Positions 33,839-45,952 of a DNA stretch of 64,000 nucleotides are shown here, piece by piece. This DNA comes from Tenebrio molitor. Taxonomy: Eukaryota; Arthropoda; Insecta; Coleoptera; Tenebrionidae. The notes under the pieces were generated by a model, which worked only from the letters and a program-made list of their open reading frames with translations, made no database searches and was not told where the DNA came from. The position numbers and the translations under genes were made by a program. The DNA lies in assembly GCF_963966145.1 (NCBI RefSeq), contig NC_091047.1:11470001-11534000 (forward strand), given 5' to 3'. Each line of letters begins with the position of its first letter. Position 1 is the stretch's first letter.

Positions 33839-34797
33839 AACTATTTCCGCATTTTATACAGTAATGGGCTATATCGCTAAATTCAAAATAATTTAGTAAA
33901 ATGGTACTTTATAGCATTCCAACCATTACTGCATAGCACACAAACATCTTCAACGTGGAAATTATTTATTTTTATTGGTATAAATATCTACTGAAAACGC
34001 AATTCCTTAAATGTGAAGTAACTACGTTTAAAATCTTTTTTCTACAATCGATGTAGAAAGTAGGTCTTTGCGCTTGCATTTGACAACGCAAAGTTGACGT
34101 TTTCAGGGGACTGTCACTTTGTCGCTCACGCGCGAAAAAATGTACAAAACGCTCGCTCTTCGATTTTTTTGTTAAAATCAGATGTCCAGTGATTATTGTA
34201 ACTAGTGACAATGAATAAACAGAAAGAATTGTTGTGTCAGTTTGTGTCTGTGTTCTTTGTGTTTTTACAAAAAACATTGCTCAAAAGCCTGTAGAAGGAA
34301 GGGAAACTGTTGAGGAAGCGTTTTCGTGTACACCTCCCGAAATTGTGCAGCAAAAGAACCAGAATGCACACTTCCAGAGCATGGATTGCTTTTCAAAAAC
34401 CGTAATTATTGTACTTTTAATGTCAATACATATTGTGAATAATTAGTTTCTGATTTTAAGAAGGTATTACATTGATTTGGTCCAAATAAAATAATATGCA
34501 GTAGTCAGAGTTGCGATTGTAGAAAAAATCTTGTGTGTTGCGAGCGCAAATGCATATTGTCGATTTCGAGAAAATCAATCTCTCAATCGACAACAACGGA
34601 CACCTTTGATTATTATTGTTGCTAAACTACCAAGATAATCAGGCAATCTTTAACTCAGCAGCGTACTAGCAATTTTGACCAAATTTTCAATCATTTGTAT
34701 CTCGAAAACGAAAAACCTTTTATAAGAATTTTTTGTCTATGACATTGTTTTTTTCGGTGTTTCAGTTTCAAAAAACCTAAATATTAAAATAATAAAT
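33839..34797. other. unassigned dsx intron DNA
   Basis: No recognisable feature. One 70-codon frame at 34234-34446 has no domain. Confidence 0.4.
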
Positions 34798-34864
34798 GTA
34801 GCGAATTCCGGTAAATCGGGACACATCCAAACAGGACTGTTTTGTCGAAATTATTAAGCACCTG

Positions 34865-35411
34865 TCTTATGAAATAAATCTTCGTAAACAGTTTCCTTTA
34901 GCGATCGGTCTAATTCCTCCATCTTTCTTATGAAGGGCCCATAAAGACGACTCATATAATAAATGACAAATTTCTGAAGGAAGTTGGTCAGACAATAAAA
35001 AATTGCACAGTTTTGTTCAAGCTCTCAGTGCCTGCTGACCTGCTTCACCCGCTGACAAAGATATCTTTCAAGTATTGTGGTCTCATGCCATCTAAACCTG
35101 GTGGAGAACCGGCAGGAAAGGAATTGATAGCTTCTCGAACGTTTTGCTCATAGACTATTAAAGGAGTCTCCTGGTCCGAAAGCGTCTGGGAAAAAAAGTT
35201 CGCGAGACTATAAAGGATGTTTTTTTTAATTCTTCAGCAACATCTTAATTGAATGAAGCTAATGAGTCATCCGAGGATAATGATTTAACAGCCCCTTTGA
35301 TATTAAAATCGGCTACTTTTGCTTCCACTTTTTTAGCTAATGATAAATTTGTACGTTTGTTAGAAACAGTTCGTATTTGAGGAACTTCAAAATTAGAAAG
35401 ATTTTCTTTTA
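34865..35411 (-). pseudogene. reverse transcriptase fragment of a retroelement
   Basis: On the minus strand, in broken frames, I read KVADFNIKGAVKSLSSDDSL, then VREAINSFPAGSPPGLDGMR with PQYLKDIF, and finally ALHKKDGGIRPIAKGNCLRR. These are the N-terminal RT segments shared by many animal retroelements (compare GGLDGLRPQHLKD and KKDGGIRPIAVG). Stops and frameshifts interrupt it, and the catalytic YxDD part is not seen. The element class is not settled. Confidence 0.75.
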
Positions 35412-35821
35412 TACAGGGTTATTCACGAGAGGGGTATTTCTGAATTTCTTTTTGCCGCAACCCATTATACACATTGCAACAATATCTTGATTTCAAATTA
35501 AAAAAAAAATTATAACTGAATCCACGACGGCTCTTAGTCCTGTCTCTCCGACGTTAAAGCAAAAAATCTTTGTCAATTCGAAAAAAATGTTTTTACAATA
35601 ACGACGAAAAGACTGATGATCCTCATTTATGCAGAGCGTGGAAGGAATTCTGTCGCCGCTGCGGATGTTTCCAAGCCGATGGTAGACACTTCGAACACCT
35701 TTTACATTAACTTAATTTGTAATTTTGTAATAACACATTTGATTTAGTAGTCACTGCCATTGTATTGTTGGTTGCGGCAAAATAAAAATTCAGAAGTACC
35801 CCTCTCGTAAATAACCCTGTA
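35412..35821 (+). mobile_element. 410-bp MITE with fused transposase termini
   Basis: TACAGGGTTATTCACGAGAG and, reversed, TACAGGGTTATTTACGAGAG; TIRs of about 50 bp run to GCCGCAACC. Between them the plus strand reads MILIYAERGRNSVAAA (transposase N-terminus) and, in another frame about 40 nt on, CFQADGRHFEHLLH and a stop (the usual C-terminal HFEHLL). It is an internally deleted mariner/IS630-like element. Confidence 0.85.
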
Positions 35822-36109
35822 TGCTTATTCAATGACTTATCAGATTTGATTAAAATATGTTTGAAAATTTCACAAAAATGTTTTGTAATTATGCATCATT
35901 TTGTGCCCAAAATGGACCAAAGCTCAGTGTTTTACAGCATTTGGCCCAAATAAACAGTTGCCCTCATTTTCGGGTGTCCCAGTTAACCGGAATCTGCTGT
36001 AATTGAATACACTGAAATTAAACGTGTAACTAATATCTATGTATTTGTCAATATAAATGATTTATTTTCCGTTAATGACAAATTATAATTTGTTTTAAAA
36101 ATAGCTGTA

Positions 36110-36255
36110 ACTTACAATTATACGGAACGTCCCACGTACAAAATTTTTTGTAATAAACAACTTGACTACACAATGCCGTTGAACATGATAATTCAAAATT
36201 TTCAGCAAAAGGATAATTAAGCAAGTTATCTCCTTTTACAATGAGGAAACTTTCT
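36110..36255 (-). other. doubtful minus-strand open segment with splice-like ends
   Basis: The frame reads SFLIVKGDNLLNYPFAENFE, then ELSCSTALCSQVVYYKKFC and TWDVPYN before GTAAGT. An AAAACAG lies upstream. It is on the dsx strand inside the dsx intron, but matches no DSX segment or family I know. It may be chance. Confidence 0.2.
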
Positions 36256-36265
36256 GTTTTATATG

Positions 36266-36710
36266 TACAATCGCGGCCATCCAAAAGTGCAGCAGGCGTT
36301 CCTATTTTAATAATAAAAAGTTGTAATAATAAAAATGAGACTAAGAAGTAATTAATACATTATTAAAGTGAAAGTAAACTTTAGTAAAGAAACCTTTCCA
36401 ACACCTATTCGCATTGGCCTCTCAAGCCTGTTTTCTTGCCAACCCCTCTTTATACGTATTGAAGATGCAAGTCTTACTGCAATGTAATTCTCTCGCGACA
36501 GCAGCCAACGACCAATTTTCTTGTAGCTTTGCAATAGCCCCAGCTGTCTGCATCGGAGTGAGATGTGGCTGATGTAGCATTAAAAAAAAAATAGTTTTCA
36601 TAATTTTTGTATCGCTAGTGTCAAACTTTGACATTTTAGGACGCCTATGATTTAAAGTAAAAATCAAACTATAAAAAAAAAACGTTCACTTTTGGATGGC
36701 CGCGATAGTA
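36266..36710 (-). mobile_element. Tc1-like MITE with transposase N-terminal ORF
   Basis: TACAATCGCGGCCATCCAAA and, reversed, TACTATCGCGGCCATCCAAA are the TIRs. The minus-strand frame 36422-36667 contains LTPMQTAGAIAKLQENWSLA then AVARELHCSKTCIFNTYK, a paired-like helix-turn-helix typical of Tc1 transposases. The catalytic domain is missing. Confidence 0.85.
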
Positions 36711-36720
36711 CATATGTACA

Positions 36721-37101
36721 TACCGGGACATTTTTTTAACTCTGAACATAGTCCATACTTATTCCCTATGTTCAATTTTAAAAAACACAGATCAATGCAT
36801 TGTGAGTTGCTATACAACCAACTATACCGAACAACAGAGATTTTGAAATAATGTTAAAAATTGTCCCAATTGATGGAATTGGTCTATCATGTGTTGCATT
36901 GGAAATGTCACGCACTTGGCATAGAATAACGGCATTATGTGTATTTCTTCTTCAAACAACTTGACCAGTTTGTTAATCTGTCAAGTACTTATTTTCGTTA
37001 CCTTGGTTACGTGATTAAAACATGCATTGACCTGTGTTTTTTAAAACTGAACATAGGGAATAAGTATGGGCTATGTTCAATGTTAAAAAAATGTCCCGGT
37101 A
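36721..37101. mobile_element. 381-bp foldback MITE
   Basis: TACCGGGACATTTTTTTAAC and, reversed, TACCGGGACATTTTTTTAAC are identical over the first 20 bp. Arms of about 80 bp run to ACACAG.TCAATGCATTG. TA flanks. Confidence 0.9.
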
Positions 37102-37122
37102 TATCAATTATATGTATAATAT

Positions 37123-37430
37123 ACAGCGTGAACATAAAAATTGGAACCAAATTCAAAATAGCTTTATGTGATGTTTTTAAGAAAATCCTGTGACCTGCAA
37201 TTTGTCTAAATAACGTCACTGGTTTTTGCGCAATGACGTCTTCGTCAATTCTTTTAAATTGACAACCCCCACTTTTTTCTTATCTTTCTTATAGACCTCC
37301 TTACTACCGAAATGATGAATGAAAAAAATTGGTACCTTACCTAGGAATATTTTTTTTTGAGAAAATGACAAATTTTACTTCAAAGATTTAATTTAATTTT
37401 AAATTTTACTATGCCGTCAGAATCAAGATA
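37123..37430 (+). mobile_element. partial copy related to the 25419-26311 foldback
   Basis: Shares ATTGACAACCCCCACTTTTT, ATAGACCTCCTTACTACC, AAAAAAATTGGTACCTTACC and GAGAAAATGACAAATTTTAC with that element. The left end begins TACAGCGTGAACATAAAAAT. No right arm was found. Confidence 0.6.
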
Positions 37431-37818
37431 GATCTGCTGCTATTTTGATTTTAAACGTTATAAATCCCACAACTTTCAGAATAACGACGGTCAAGCTTTT
37501 CGAGACGATTAAATTCACGTAGTCGTTAAATTCGGTGTTTGACAATTTAAGAAGATTAAGACAACATGGTAATAAAGTCCTTGGTGCTTAGCGCATATTT
37601 TCTATACAGTTTATGTTCTTCAGATGACCATTAAAATACGTAAACAAACTTAATAACGACATAAAAATGTAGTCGCATGTTATCAACTCAAAAAGTGTTT
37701 GCAAAAAGATATACCTAATAAAGTTTCGTGCAATCCCTTTACCTACTGGTTTTCTAAAATTAATCTTTGCAAAATTTGTTGCTTTCAGCGGAACTTTTCA
37801 AGTTATCTAATGTGTAAT

Positions 37819-37928
37819 ACCGAGCGATCATTTAAAAAATAAATCGAGTTTGCTTTGGAGCCTATGCTATAGCATGGGTTGCCATAGGTAACACGCCAAC
37901 TCGATTTATTTTTTAATTGATCGCACCG
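37819..37928. repeat. hairpin repeat
   Basis: CGAGCGATCATTTAAAAAAT(AAATCGAGTT) is mirrored by AACTCGATTTATTTTTTAAT(TGATCGC), about 30-bp arms around a 45-bp loop. It abuts the next element. Confidence 0.7.
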
Positions 37929-37933
37929 TACTA

Positions 37934-39190
37934 TACCGGGTGATTCAGATTGGTATTCGCGCCCCTATATCTTTTTTATTTTAAGAAAAAAGTATAGCAA
38001 ACCATATATATTTGTAAATCGCTTATGAAACTACAATAGATGACGTTGTCAAATCTTCTTTACGATAAATACATATGTCAAAGTTAAGACAGTCAACTTT
38101 TTTTTTTAATAGTACACTATACATTTCTTAGCCTACTCTTGTAAAGCTTTTTTTTCTACATTTGAATGTGTAAAAAAAGTTGACACTTACATCAGAAAAA
38201 AATCGAGAAAAAAAATAAAATATGATTTCATTTATTCGAAAGTGTTATTTTCTAAAAAGAGCTAGTTAGCCATGGAGACAATTGAATTTTGACATTAATA
38301 GCGTCAATTATTAAAGTACCTACATTTAAATAAATAGCTATGTTATAACCTACATTTAAATAAATAACGATGATAACATTGGCTTCGAAACCTAACATCT
38401 TCCTGACTATACCGCTTTGAATGCATACACGATGAAAATATGTAGTTGAATTTTGATAGTGCATGAATGACATGATGAGTCTTAGGAATCGTATTCGAAT
38501 TATTCGAATATTTGAATAGCTGACTATTAAAATTCGAATAAGTGTAAATTCTAATATTCGAATAAAATAAATTCAGGATGGATTGAGTATTTCACGGTCA
38601 AATAATTTTATTTTTTAGCTATGTAATTCTTAAAATAGTGAGATGCAGAGAACCAACATAACGCGAATTTAGCATAGTAAATTCAGTGTGGATTTGGTAT
38701 TTCGTCCGAGTCTCAGTTTTCTGGCCGAGGCGCACCCGAGGCTGGAAAACAAACAAGGTCAAATAATTTTATTTTTTGGCTACGTGGTAGTCTTGTAAAT
38801 ACTAAATAGTGACTTTCAAGGAACCAACATAATGCTAATTTACAAATGTTTGGCTAACTAGCTCTTTTTAGAATATACCTAACGCTTTCGAATAAATTAA
38901 ATCATATTTTTTTTTCTCGATTTTTTTCTGATGTAAGTGTCAACTTTTTTTACACATTCAAATGTAGAAAAAAAAGCTTTACAAGAATAGGCTAAGAAAT
39001 GTATAGTGTACTATTTAAAAAAAAGAGTTGACTGTCTTAAACTTTGACATATGTCACCGTAGAGAAGATTTGACAACATCATCTATTGTAGTTTCACAAG
39101 CGATTTACAAATATATATATGGTTTGCTATACTTTTTTCTTAAAACAAAAAAGATGTAGGGGCGCGAATACCAATCTGAATCACCCGGTA
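37934..39190. mobile_element. 1.26-kb foldback transposon with ~340-bp arms
   Basis: TACCGGGTGATTCAGATTGG starts the left arm and is exactly mirrored at 39190. Arms run to GAGCTAGTTAGCC (38271) and GGCTAACTAGCTC (38848). The core has its own direct duplication (GGTCAAATAATTTTATTTTT at about 38598 and 38757) and a tandem CCTACATTTAAATAAAT. It lies in the dsx intron, so primary male transcripts could form a long hairpin here. Confidence 0.92.
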
Positions 39191-40030
39191 TAGTAAACAA
39201 AATTACTCTAAAAATTATATTTAGTAGGGGCAATGAGGAAGGACACTTCGTACAGCTCGTTGCATGTGCATTCATGAATGACAAATATTCTCTATTTGTC
39301 GCATCATAAAATGTATTTTCTCATTTTGTCGAAATCTAAAAACAACGAAACTGACTTGCGACAAGGCGACAAAAATTATTAATTATGTATTTGTGTTATA
39401 AACTTTTCATTTTTATTAGGTAAAAATGATAAAAACTACTGTTGCAGAAGCAAGTTATAAATTAATTGTTATTGTCAACCAGAAATAATGTATTCCAAGT
39501 CTAAATGTCAATGTCGTGCAAATAATAATAATCATTGATTAGTCACTAACATAATGATAACTTAAACTATACATATCGCGTAGTAAAACAAACATTATTA
39601 TTATCAGTAACATCGAGAGTTCCAAATCAATTTTTTATTTATATTGGCCTTTTAAAAGCTGTTTCATTAATTTAATTAAATAATCTGGTTTTCCAGTTTT
39701 TAAAGTATTTGATTAAAAGTGACAACTAGACAATTATCAAATCACCTTTGATTTCCATATTAATTACCCTTATATTATGTCGTCAACATAATTATACTTC
39801 TTTAACCATTAAATGTTGTTCCAGTTTGAATTCGACATAAAAATGTTCACCAATAGTAAGTATGTATGTACTTAAGTAAATACACAATAATTAAACTGCA
39901 AAAAGTAGCTATTAGAAAAGAACAATTTTTTTACAAAACTCAAAAAGTGTCAGAAAGGATCAAATATATTTTTAAAGGTTATTTTTCATCTGATCAAAAT
40001 TAATTTTTTAATTCAAACAAAAAAGGTAGA
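39191..40030. other. unassigned dsx intron DNA
   Basis: AT-rich; nothing recognised. Confidence 0.45.
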
Positions 40031-40874
40031 TGTATATACGGGCGGACGCCAACTCGCCACTTTATTATACCTAGGTAAAATTTGCAATAAAGTACAACGG
40101 GCCATCTCGGCACCGGTAGCCCATGGATAACCGGCCAACTCGGCACCGTGGTCAAGCCAACTCGGCACTGTCTACCTGGGACGGTCCCTGTTTAATATCG
40201 CAGCCAGTGACTAGAGTTCTTGCGGGAATATATCAGGGATTATAAAATGAGATGACGAAATACTTTTTTTTTATAATATACAAATACATACTTATAATGT
40301 TATTTTTATAAGACCACCAAATGGAACTATGTATTAAGAGAAAATATTTTCGATATATGGAAACATTACAAAATATTGTCCGTATCACTGTAAATTAGGT
40401 TAAGCAAAAGTCAAAAATAATGAATACCTAAAGATTAAAAAATGTTTAAAATAAAAGTTGTTACCACTTTCGTGGGCACACTGTATAAAAATACAAAGTT
40501 TAAATGAACCAGTCGATTTAAAATAAAATAGTGCGTAGTAAACAAAAATTATGAAGTGTCTATAACGCACCCCTTAAAAACTTAAGTGCAATTTCTCGAA
40601 CTCCTAGTGCGGAAAAGCAGTACACCAAAATTGTACCTGCGGTTATAGGGGTGTTATAAGCAATAGTTGATGCGGAAAAGACGCTTGCCCTTCAGGAAAT
40701 ACCCTCTACTAGGAGGCATCATATAACCAGGTAGTGAGTGGGCGCTTAGTGTCGAGTTGGCCTATCTCTTGGGGTGTCTTTAAAAACTACCTGCTTTTTT
40801 TGGTGTCGAGTTGGCCGGTCAATGTTTATTGCTTCTAAGGTTTGGTGTCGAGTTGGCCTAGATCCGTATATACA
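40031..40874. mobile_element. 844-bp element with clustered subterminal repeats
   Basis: The ends TGTATATACGGGCGGACG and, reversed, TGTATATACGGATCTAGG are imperfect TIRs. The motif GCCAACTCGGCAC(C) occurs four times in the left 150 bp (about 40049, 40101, 40133, 40155), and its complement GGTGTCGAGTTGGCC three times in the right 120 bp (about 40758, 40802, 40843). Such inverted subterminal arrays usually bind a transposase. The superfamily is not assigned and the core has no recognisable protein. Confidence 0.75.
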
Positions 40875-41926
40875 GGGTGGGGCATCGTATACGCGCACGC
40901 GAGAAATCGCGACTTCTAGTTAAATAAAATTGTCGACATTTTATATACCTAACTAATTATTGATAAGGTAGGTACATATATATGAGAATTTCAAAAAAAA
41001 AAAATTGACTAGAAAAGTATAATTTTTGCTAAAAGGCGACCATTTACAATTAACAATTATCTGGTTTGAGGATTTTTACCAAACAAACGACAGTTTAAGG
41101 ACTTTTATTCCTTACTTTACATGGGCTCCAGTAAAATAATACCTCCCTTCAAGATAAACAGAAGCAAAACTAAATCTCAAACTCCACTTTCAAACGACCA
41201 AAAGCTGAATAGAAAACAATGTTTTTATTAATGCGGACCAATTTTGAAGACATTTATTTTTCCAGTGACTCAAAACCTGGTTCACCCGTGTTCACAACTA
41301 TTGTACTTAATTGCAAAAATTATAGTGCATTCCTTATTATATTATGTACTATAATCGATAAATATGGAAATTGAGCTTGGTCAGGCAAATTGTTTAGTTG
41401 GTTGTATACTCGCATAATATAAATTCTCAACTCCAGAATACACTTCGAAATTAAAATAAAATCATCAATAAGATTCGGTTCGTAACACGCGACTAAAATA
41501 CGAGTTAAAAAGTCAAGGTGTTGTTGAAAAAATAAAGCAACGCCAAGTTGAGAATAACCTACCGACCTACCCCAATGTTGCACTTGACTCTGAAGTTACA
41601 CAACATAGTAACAAATATGTAGTTATTTTTGTATTAAGTGGGCAAAATGATTGTTTTTTGGTCGAGAGATTGTTTTTTGGTCGAGACCGTTAGGTCGAGA
41701 CTTCAAACTCATTCGAATGCACCAACAAAACAACCATCTTGCGCACGAAATACAAACACTATTTTTTCTACAACCGCTTTTTAAACCTTTGCTAATAAAA
41801 TTCATACTTACTACAAAACGATCAGACATTCAAGTTGTCCGCCTACGCTGGTCACTTGGTTACGAATTTTTGTAAAATTTTCGTTGGGTGTTTTAATTTT
41901 TTTTACCACCGTAAAAACAGTGAAAA
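40875..41926. other. unassigned DNA with an orphan TIR-like end
   Basis: TACAGGGTGGGGCATCGTAT at 40872 looks like a transposon terminus overlapping the previous element's end, but I found no partner. An 87-codon minus frame at 41320-41583 is unrecognised. Confidence 0.4.
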
Positions 41927-42170
41927 ATAGTAGCTTATTTGACGAGTTTGTGTGTAAATTGGGCCTTTTTTGGCACGTTCGTGTCACTCGCGTTTTAAAG
42001 GCCCACGAGTGCCAAAAAAGGCCCAATTTACACACGAACGAGTTGAATACGTTTTTTTGTTCGACGAGCCCCTTAAAGGCTCCAAATCGCTTAAAACCTT
42101 TAAAATTAGCTTGACGTTTCGTTTTGACAAGTTGTGACATTTATCAAAATCCGTTCACATAGGAGAAAAT
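41927..42170 (-). repeat. family C double-hairpin repeat, copy 3 (inverted)
   Basis: Minus-strand copy: CGAGTTTGTGTGTAAATTGG, GCCAAAAAAGGCCCAATTTA and CACACGAACGAGTTGAATAC, then the GTTCGACGAGCCCC and CGTTTTGACAAGTTGTGACA parts. Confidence 0.85.
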
Positions 42171-42178
42171 ATTTTAAA

Positions 42179-44039
42179 AAAATATTAAAACATCCAAGGA
42201 AACTTTTTGACAACTATTTTTGATCTATCAAGAAATGACACACTTTGCGACTTGATAACGATGCATAAATGTCGCGTTTTTTTGGTGGTTGTAGAAAAAG
42301 GAAAAAGATTATTACCGTTAGTACACGTGCGTAGTATTAAGTACACACAAAGTACAAGGCTGTAATTATTGTAGAATAGTTTGTTGCTATACAAGATAAT
42401 TGTGATATCACTTATATGGCCAGACACTTGCATAATTTTTTTAATGAGTGTTGCACCAATGCCACTGCCAAGGATCTATATTTGGAATATAAATCGTCTA
42501 ACATTAAGATAACAAACTAGACATCTCCCTAACTTCTAAAGAATGTTGTACACTTGTCGGTACAGGTTGTTACGAAAAAACGACAAAATAAACACGGTCA
42601 CAATGCCAAAAATAATTTGTTCAACATGAAATCGTAAATCTACGACAATCTCCCGAGTCGTTTAGAGGAAACCGCCAATTAAGAAATAAATTCGTGATTC
42701 TCTCGATCGATCGAACGAGGACAAATCGTGTGTGATCCGTTTCTCAATGGAAAAATGGCGACGTAAAATTTTAATTTTCCAGTGGTCATGTAAAGTGTAA
42801 CATGTGGTTTTTAATTAAACGATTCATGCAAATTGCAATGTAGAAAGACCACTAATTTGCATTTAATAGCGCGTTACTGGTACCGATTTATCGCAGCCAG
42901 TTAATCAACAAAAGAGGAAATGACTTAATACTCCTGCTTCTAATATTATGATTTGCAATACGATTGTTTGCACTACCACAATGTGCATTAATATTGCCAT
43001 TGTAACGGTAACTGCTAATTGAATAATGGCATTAAATGATAAAATACAAAAAAAGTCACGAACACAGTAGTGTTAACTGGCTAAGCGCGATCTGCTTAAC
43101 TGGTGCCAATCCACCGGTTCAAGTGCACTTCATGTTTAAACATTTTAATTTGTCTTAATTACACCTCACTTAACGCAGAAGTTGATAGTGAAACCTGTAA
43201 GACCTAAAAATAAATTCGAAAAATTGCTAGCAATTGCTTCATTATAATTTATGCTTCATAAAACACGTCGACTGACGTTACGATGTATTTTGTTATAAAG
43301 TTAATAATGATAAAAAATTGACAATTTATGTCCTTGCGAGAATGTGTAATTTATCTTTGTTTTAGTGGTATATAAATAAAACTTGATGCATTACTTTGCA
43401 TCAGGAGAAATGCAAACTTCCTAAAGCGCGCACACTTTTCAAAACGCAAGCTGCAAAAATTCGTAATATTTTAAGTACTCTGCATAAAAATAAAGGAATG
43501 TATTACACATACATGGAATTTTGCCAAAACAATAAAACTGTATGAACATGGAAGTTGCAATTTTGGAATACTGTGGCAATAATTTACTAACAAATTATGA
43601 CACGATGCATCAGCCTTAATCTTTCTCTAAATATAAATCAAGAGAATATGTATATATTACGTGAATATAATTGCCTATTTAAACTATTCGGATTCCGTAT
43701 GCTACTGGGTGGCACAAGTTGGAAACAGTTTTTCCTTTATAGTAAAAAAAAGTGTTAATGATTTTTGTTATCCACGAGTATCAAGTGAAATTTTACGAAC
43801 TTCCTGATATTTGAAAGCAAATATGATCTAATTTAGGGAATCAGATAGATACATTACATAATATTTACGTAATGGTATAAACAAGATAAACAAGAAGACA
43901 TCATATTAATACAATGTTTTGTCTTCACTTCGGTAGTGCAGAGTTGGGATTTAAGTAGCATACAGTAGGTTATCACAAGTGCACTTGAAGTTTTTGCTAT
44001 GCCTGATAGCGCACTGTCATTAAACATTGATACAAGGCT
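42179..44039. other. unassigned dsx intron DNA
   Basis: No gene or bounded repeat recognised. Confidence 0.45.
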
Positions 44040-44170
44040 GAGGCCCGGTTTATTCACCTTCAAGTAACTTTATTTGAATGGTAATTACTATGGATCCACC
44101 AATAGCAGATTCTAAATCATAGCAACTACTGGCCACATAAATTTACTTGAAGGTAAATAAACCGGGCCTT
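44040..44170. mobile_element. 131-bp Harbinger-like MITE
   Basis: GAGGCCCGGTTTATTCACCT and, reversed, AAGGCCCGGTTTATTTACCT, with arms of about 35 bp running to CAAGTAA. The GGCCCGGTTTAT end recalls PIF/Harbinger MITEs; the target duplication is unclear. Confidence 0.75.
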
Positions 44171-44730
44171 AACATATTAAAAAAACCACACAAATACCAA
44201 CTCATACAGAGTGTGGAAAAACTCAAATTTGAATTGAAGCTTATTTCTTGCAAAAAAAATCATGGAGAGAAAACGTGAGATGATCATGTGTCCCTCACAC
44301 ATTCTGTGCCTAGTTCAATTATTACTTGCTCTCATTTTTACAAATTAAGGAAATACGGAGAAAATGCAAAAAATCACTCATAAAAATTTTTTATTTATTA
44401 TCTTATATGATCATAGGTAGGTATATATCTCCGTAAGCTTTACTATGGTGAAGATTTTCTTCCCATTAACATACAATTTCAATACTCTGTATTGCCAAAA
44501 AAATGTTGAGTCCATTAAATCGTTTCGTAATTCATTTTTACGTTTCTTATTAATTTACGCAATGTTCTCGTCACGTGGTTGCTGGTTACGAGTAACAAGC
44601 TTAGCAACTTTATTTTATTTACTTTAACAGTGGTACACAAAAAAAGACCGTAAAAAGGTGAATGCTTTAAAAAATCACCAAAAACAATACCGTCTTTGTA
44701 TGGACTGGAAACCACCCTTAAAAGGAGCCT

Positions 44731-45020
44731 CAATTAATTTGTAATCGAGTCATCCATGGATTTGATACGGTGTATATCTTTTGCGACTGATATGCGTAAT
44801 TGTGGGATCTAAAGTTACGTAATTTTAAAGACTTTTTAAAAATTGGTTTGGTTTTCAAAAATATTGATAATGTCATTTTTAAATAGATCCGAACAAACTA
44901 AACCGAAATGTCAACTGTCAAGATCTAACCTATGTTTCACGCTGTGTTAATCGGAGCGTGGAGTTCAAGTAACGACATACGATTTCAGATTCATGGATGA
45001 CTCGATTACAAATTAATTTG
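44731..45020. mobile_element. 290-bp TIR element
   Basis: CAATTAATTTGTAATCGAGT(CATCCATG) is mirrored at the right end with near identity over 30 bp. The core is unremarkable. Confidence 0.8.
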
Positions 45021-45675
45021 ATCGCTCGATAGATATATTTGCCACAGCGGCCTCTACTGACATACTTGAAAGCAAATCGTCGATATGATTGCGTACTTTC
45101 CAATAATATATGTACCAAATATGGCCATCATGTCACGTGTGGATCGTTGGAAAATTGCATTCTATGGTTAGCACTTAACTATACTATGTATTTAACAGGA
45201 GTGAAACCTTTAAGAAACCACATTACAAGTTTGAAGCATTTCAATAAAATGTTACATTAAGTTGATTTCAACATCAGATGCATAATTATTTCCGCCTTCT
45301 TTTTCGACGAGGAAGTAAACAAATACGTACATTTAAAATGCATTCACGTTGTTTTGGCATGATGGGAAGCCATGGAAATTTTGCATTTAATTTGGTAGTA
45401 TAGCTGTCTGTTGAATTGGGTTATGTATTTCTAATTTTTAGGTTACCGTAGAGGGGTTACAAACGTCAAAGCGTCAATGCCTAATGCATTGTTGTCAGTT
45501 TTACTAGTTTGCAATAGAAGAATACTCAGACATGTTACGGTCATTTTGATAGGTCTGCAAGTCAGGCATTTAGTGATACAAAAGTCCAACATTGAAAAAA
45601 ATAAGTCATGGCCCCACATTATACCAAAACAACGTGAACGCTATATCAATTTTTCCCTGAATCTGCTTCAAAATA

Positions 45676-45932
45676 TATTTTTTTGCTCGACACTGTCAGA
45701 ATTTGAGAATTTTCTCCTGTGTGAGCGGATTTTGATAAATGTCACCACTTGTCAAAACGAAACGTCAAACTAATTTTAAGGATTTTAAGGGATTTGAAGC
45801 CTTTAAGGGGCTCGTCGAACAAAAAAACCTTGTATTCAACTCGTGGGCCTTTAAAACACTCGTTTCACTCGCGTTTTAAACTGGTCCACTCATGCCAAAA
45901 AAGCCCAATTTATACACGAACTCGTTAAATAA
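45676..45932 (+). repeat. family C double-hairpin repeat, copy 4
   Basis: Carries TTTTTTTGCTCGACACTGTC, CTCGTCGAACAAAAAAACCT and the distal AAGCCCAATTTATACACGAA. Same orientation as copies 1 and 2. Confidence 0.85.
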
Positions 45933-45952
45933 TGGTATATTAAAGAAAATGT

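Larger units (their letters stand above)
34798..36001. mobile_element. 1.2-kb element with pogo-like TIRs enclosing an RT relic and a nested MITE
   Basis: Left end TAGCGAATTCCGGTAAATCG and, reversed right end, ACAGCAGATTCCGGTTAACT, both followed by GGGACAC. TA-like flanks. Inside are a minus-strand reverse transcriptase fragment (34865-35411) and a MITE (35412-35821). Whether the RT belongs to this element or was captured is unclear. Confidence 0.6.
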
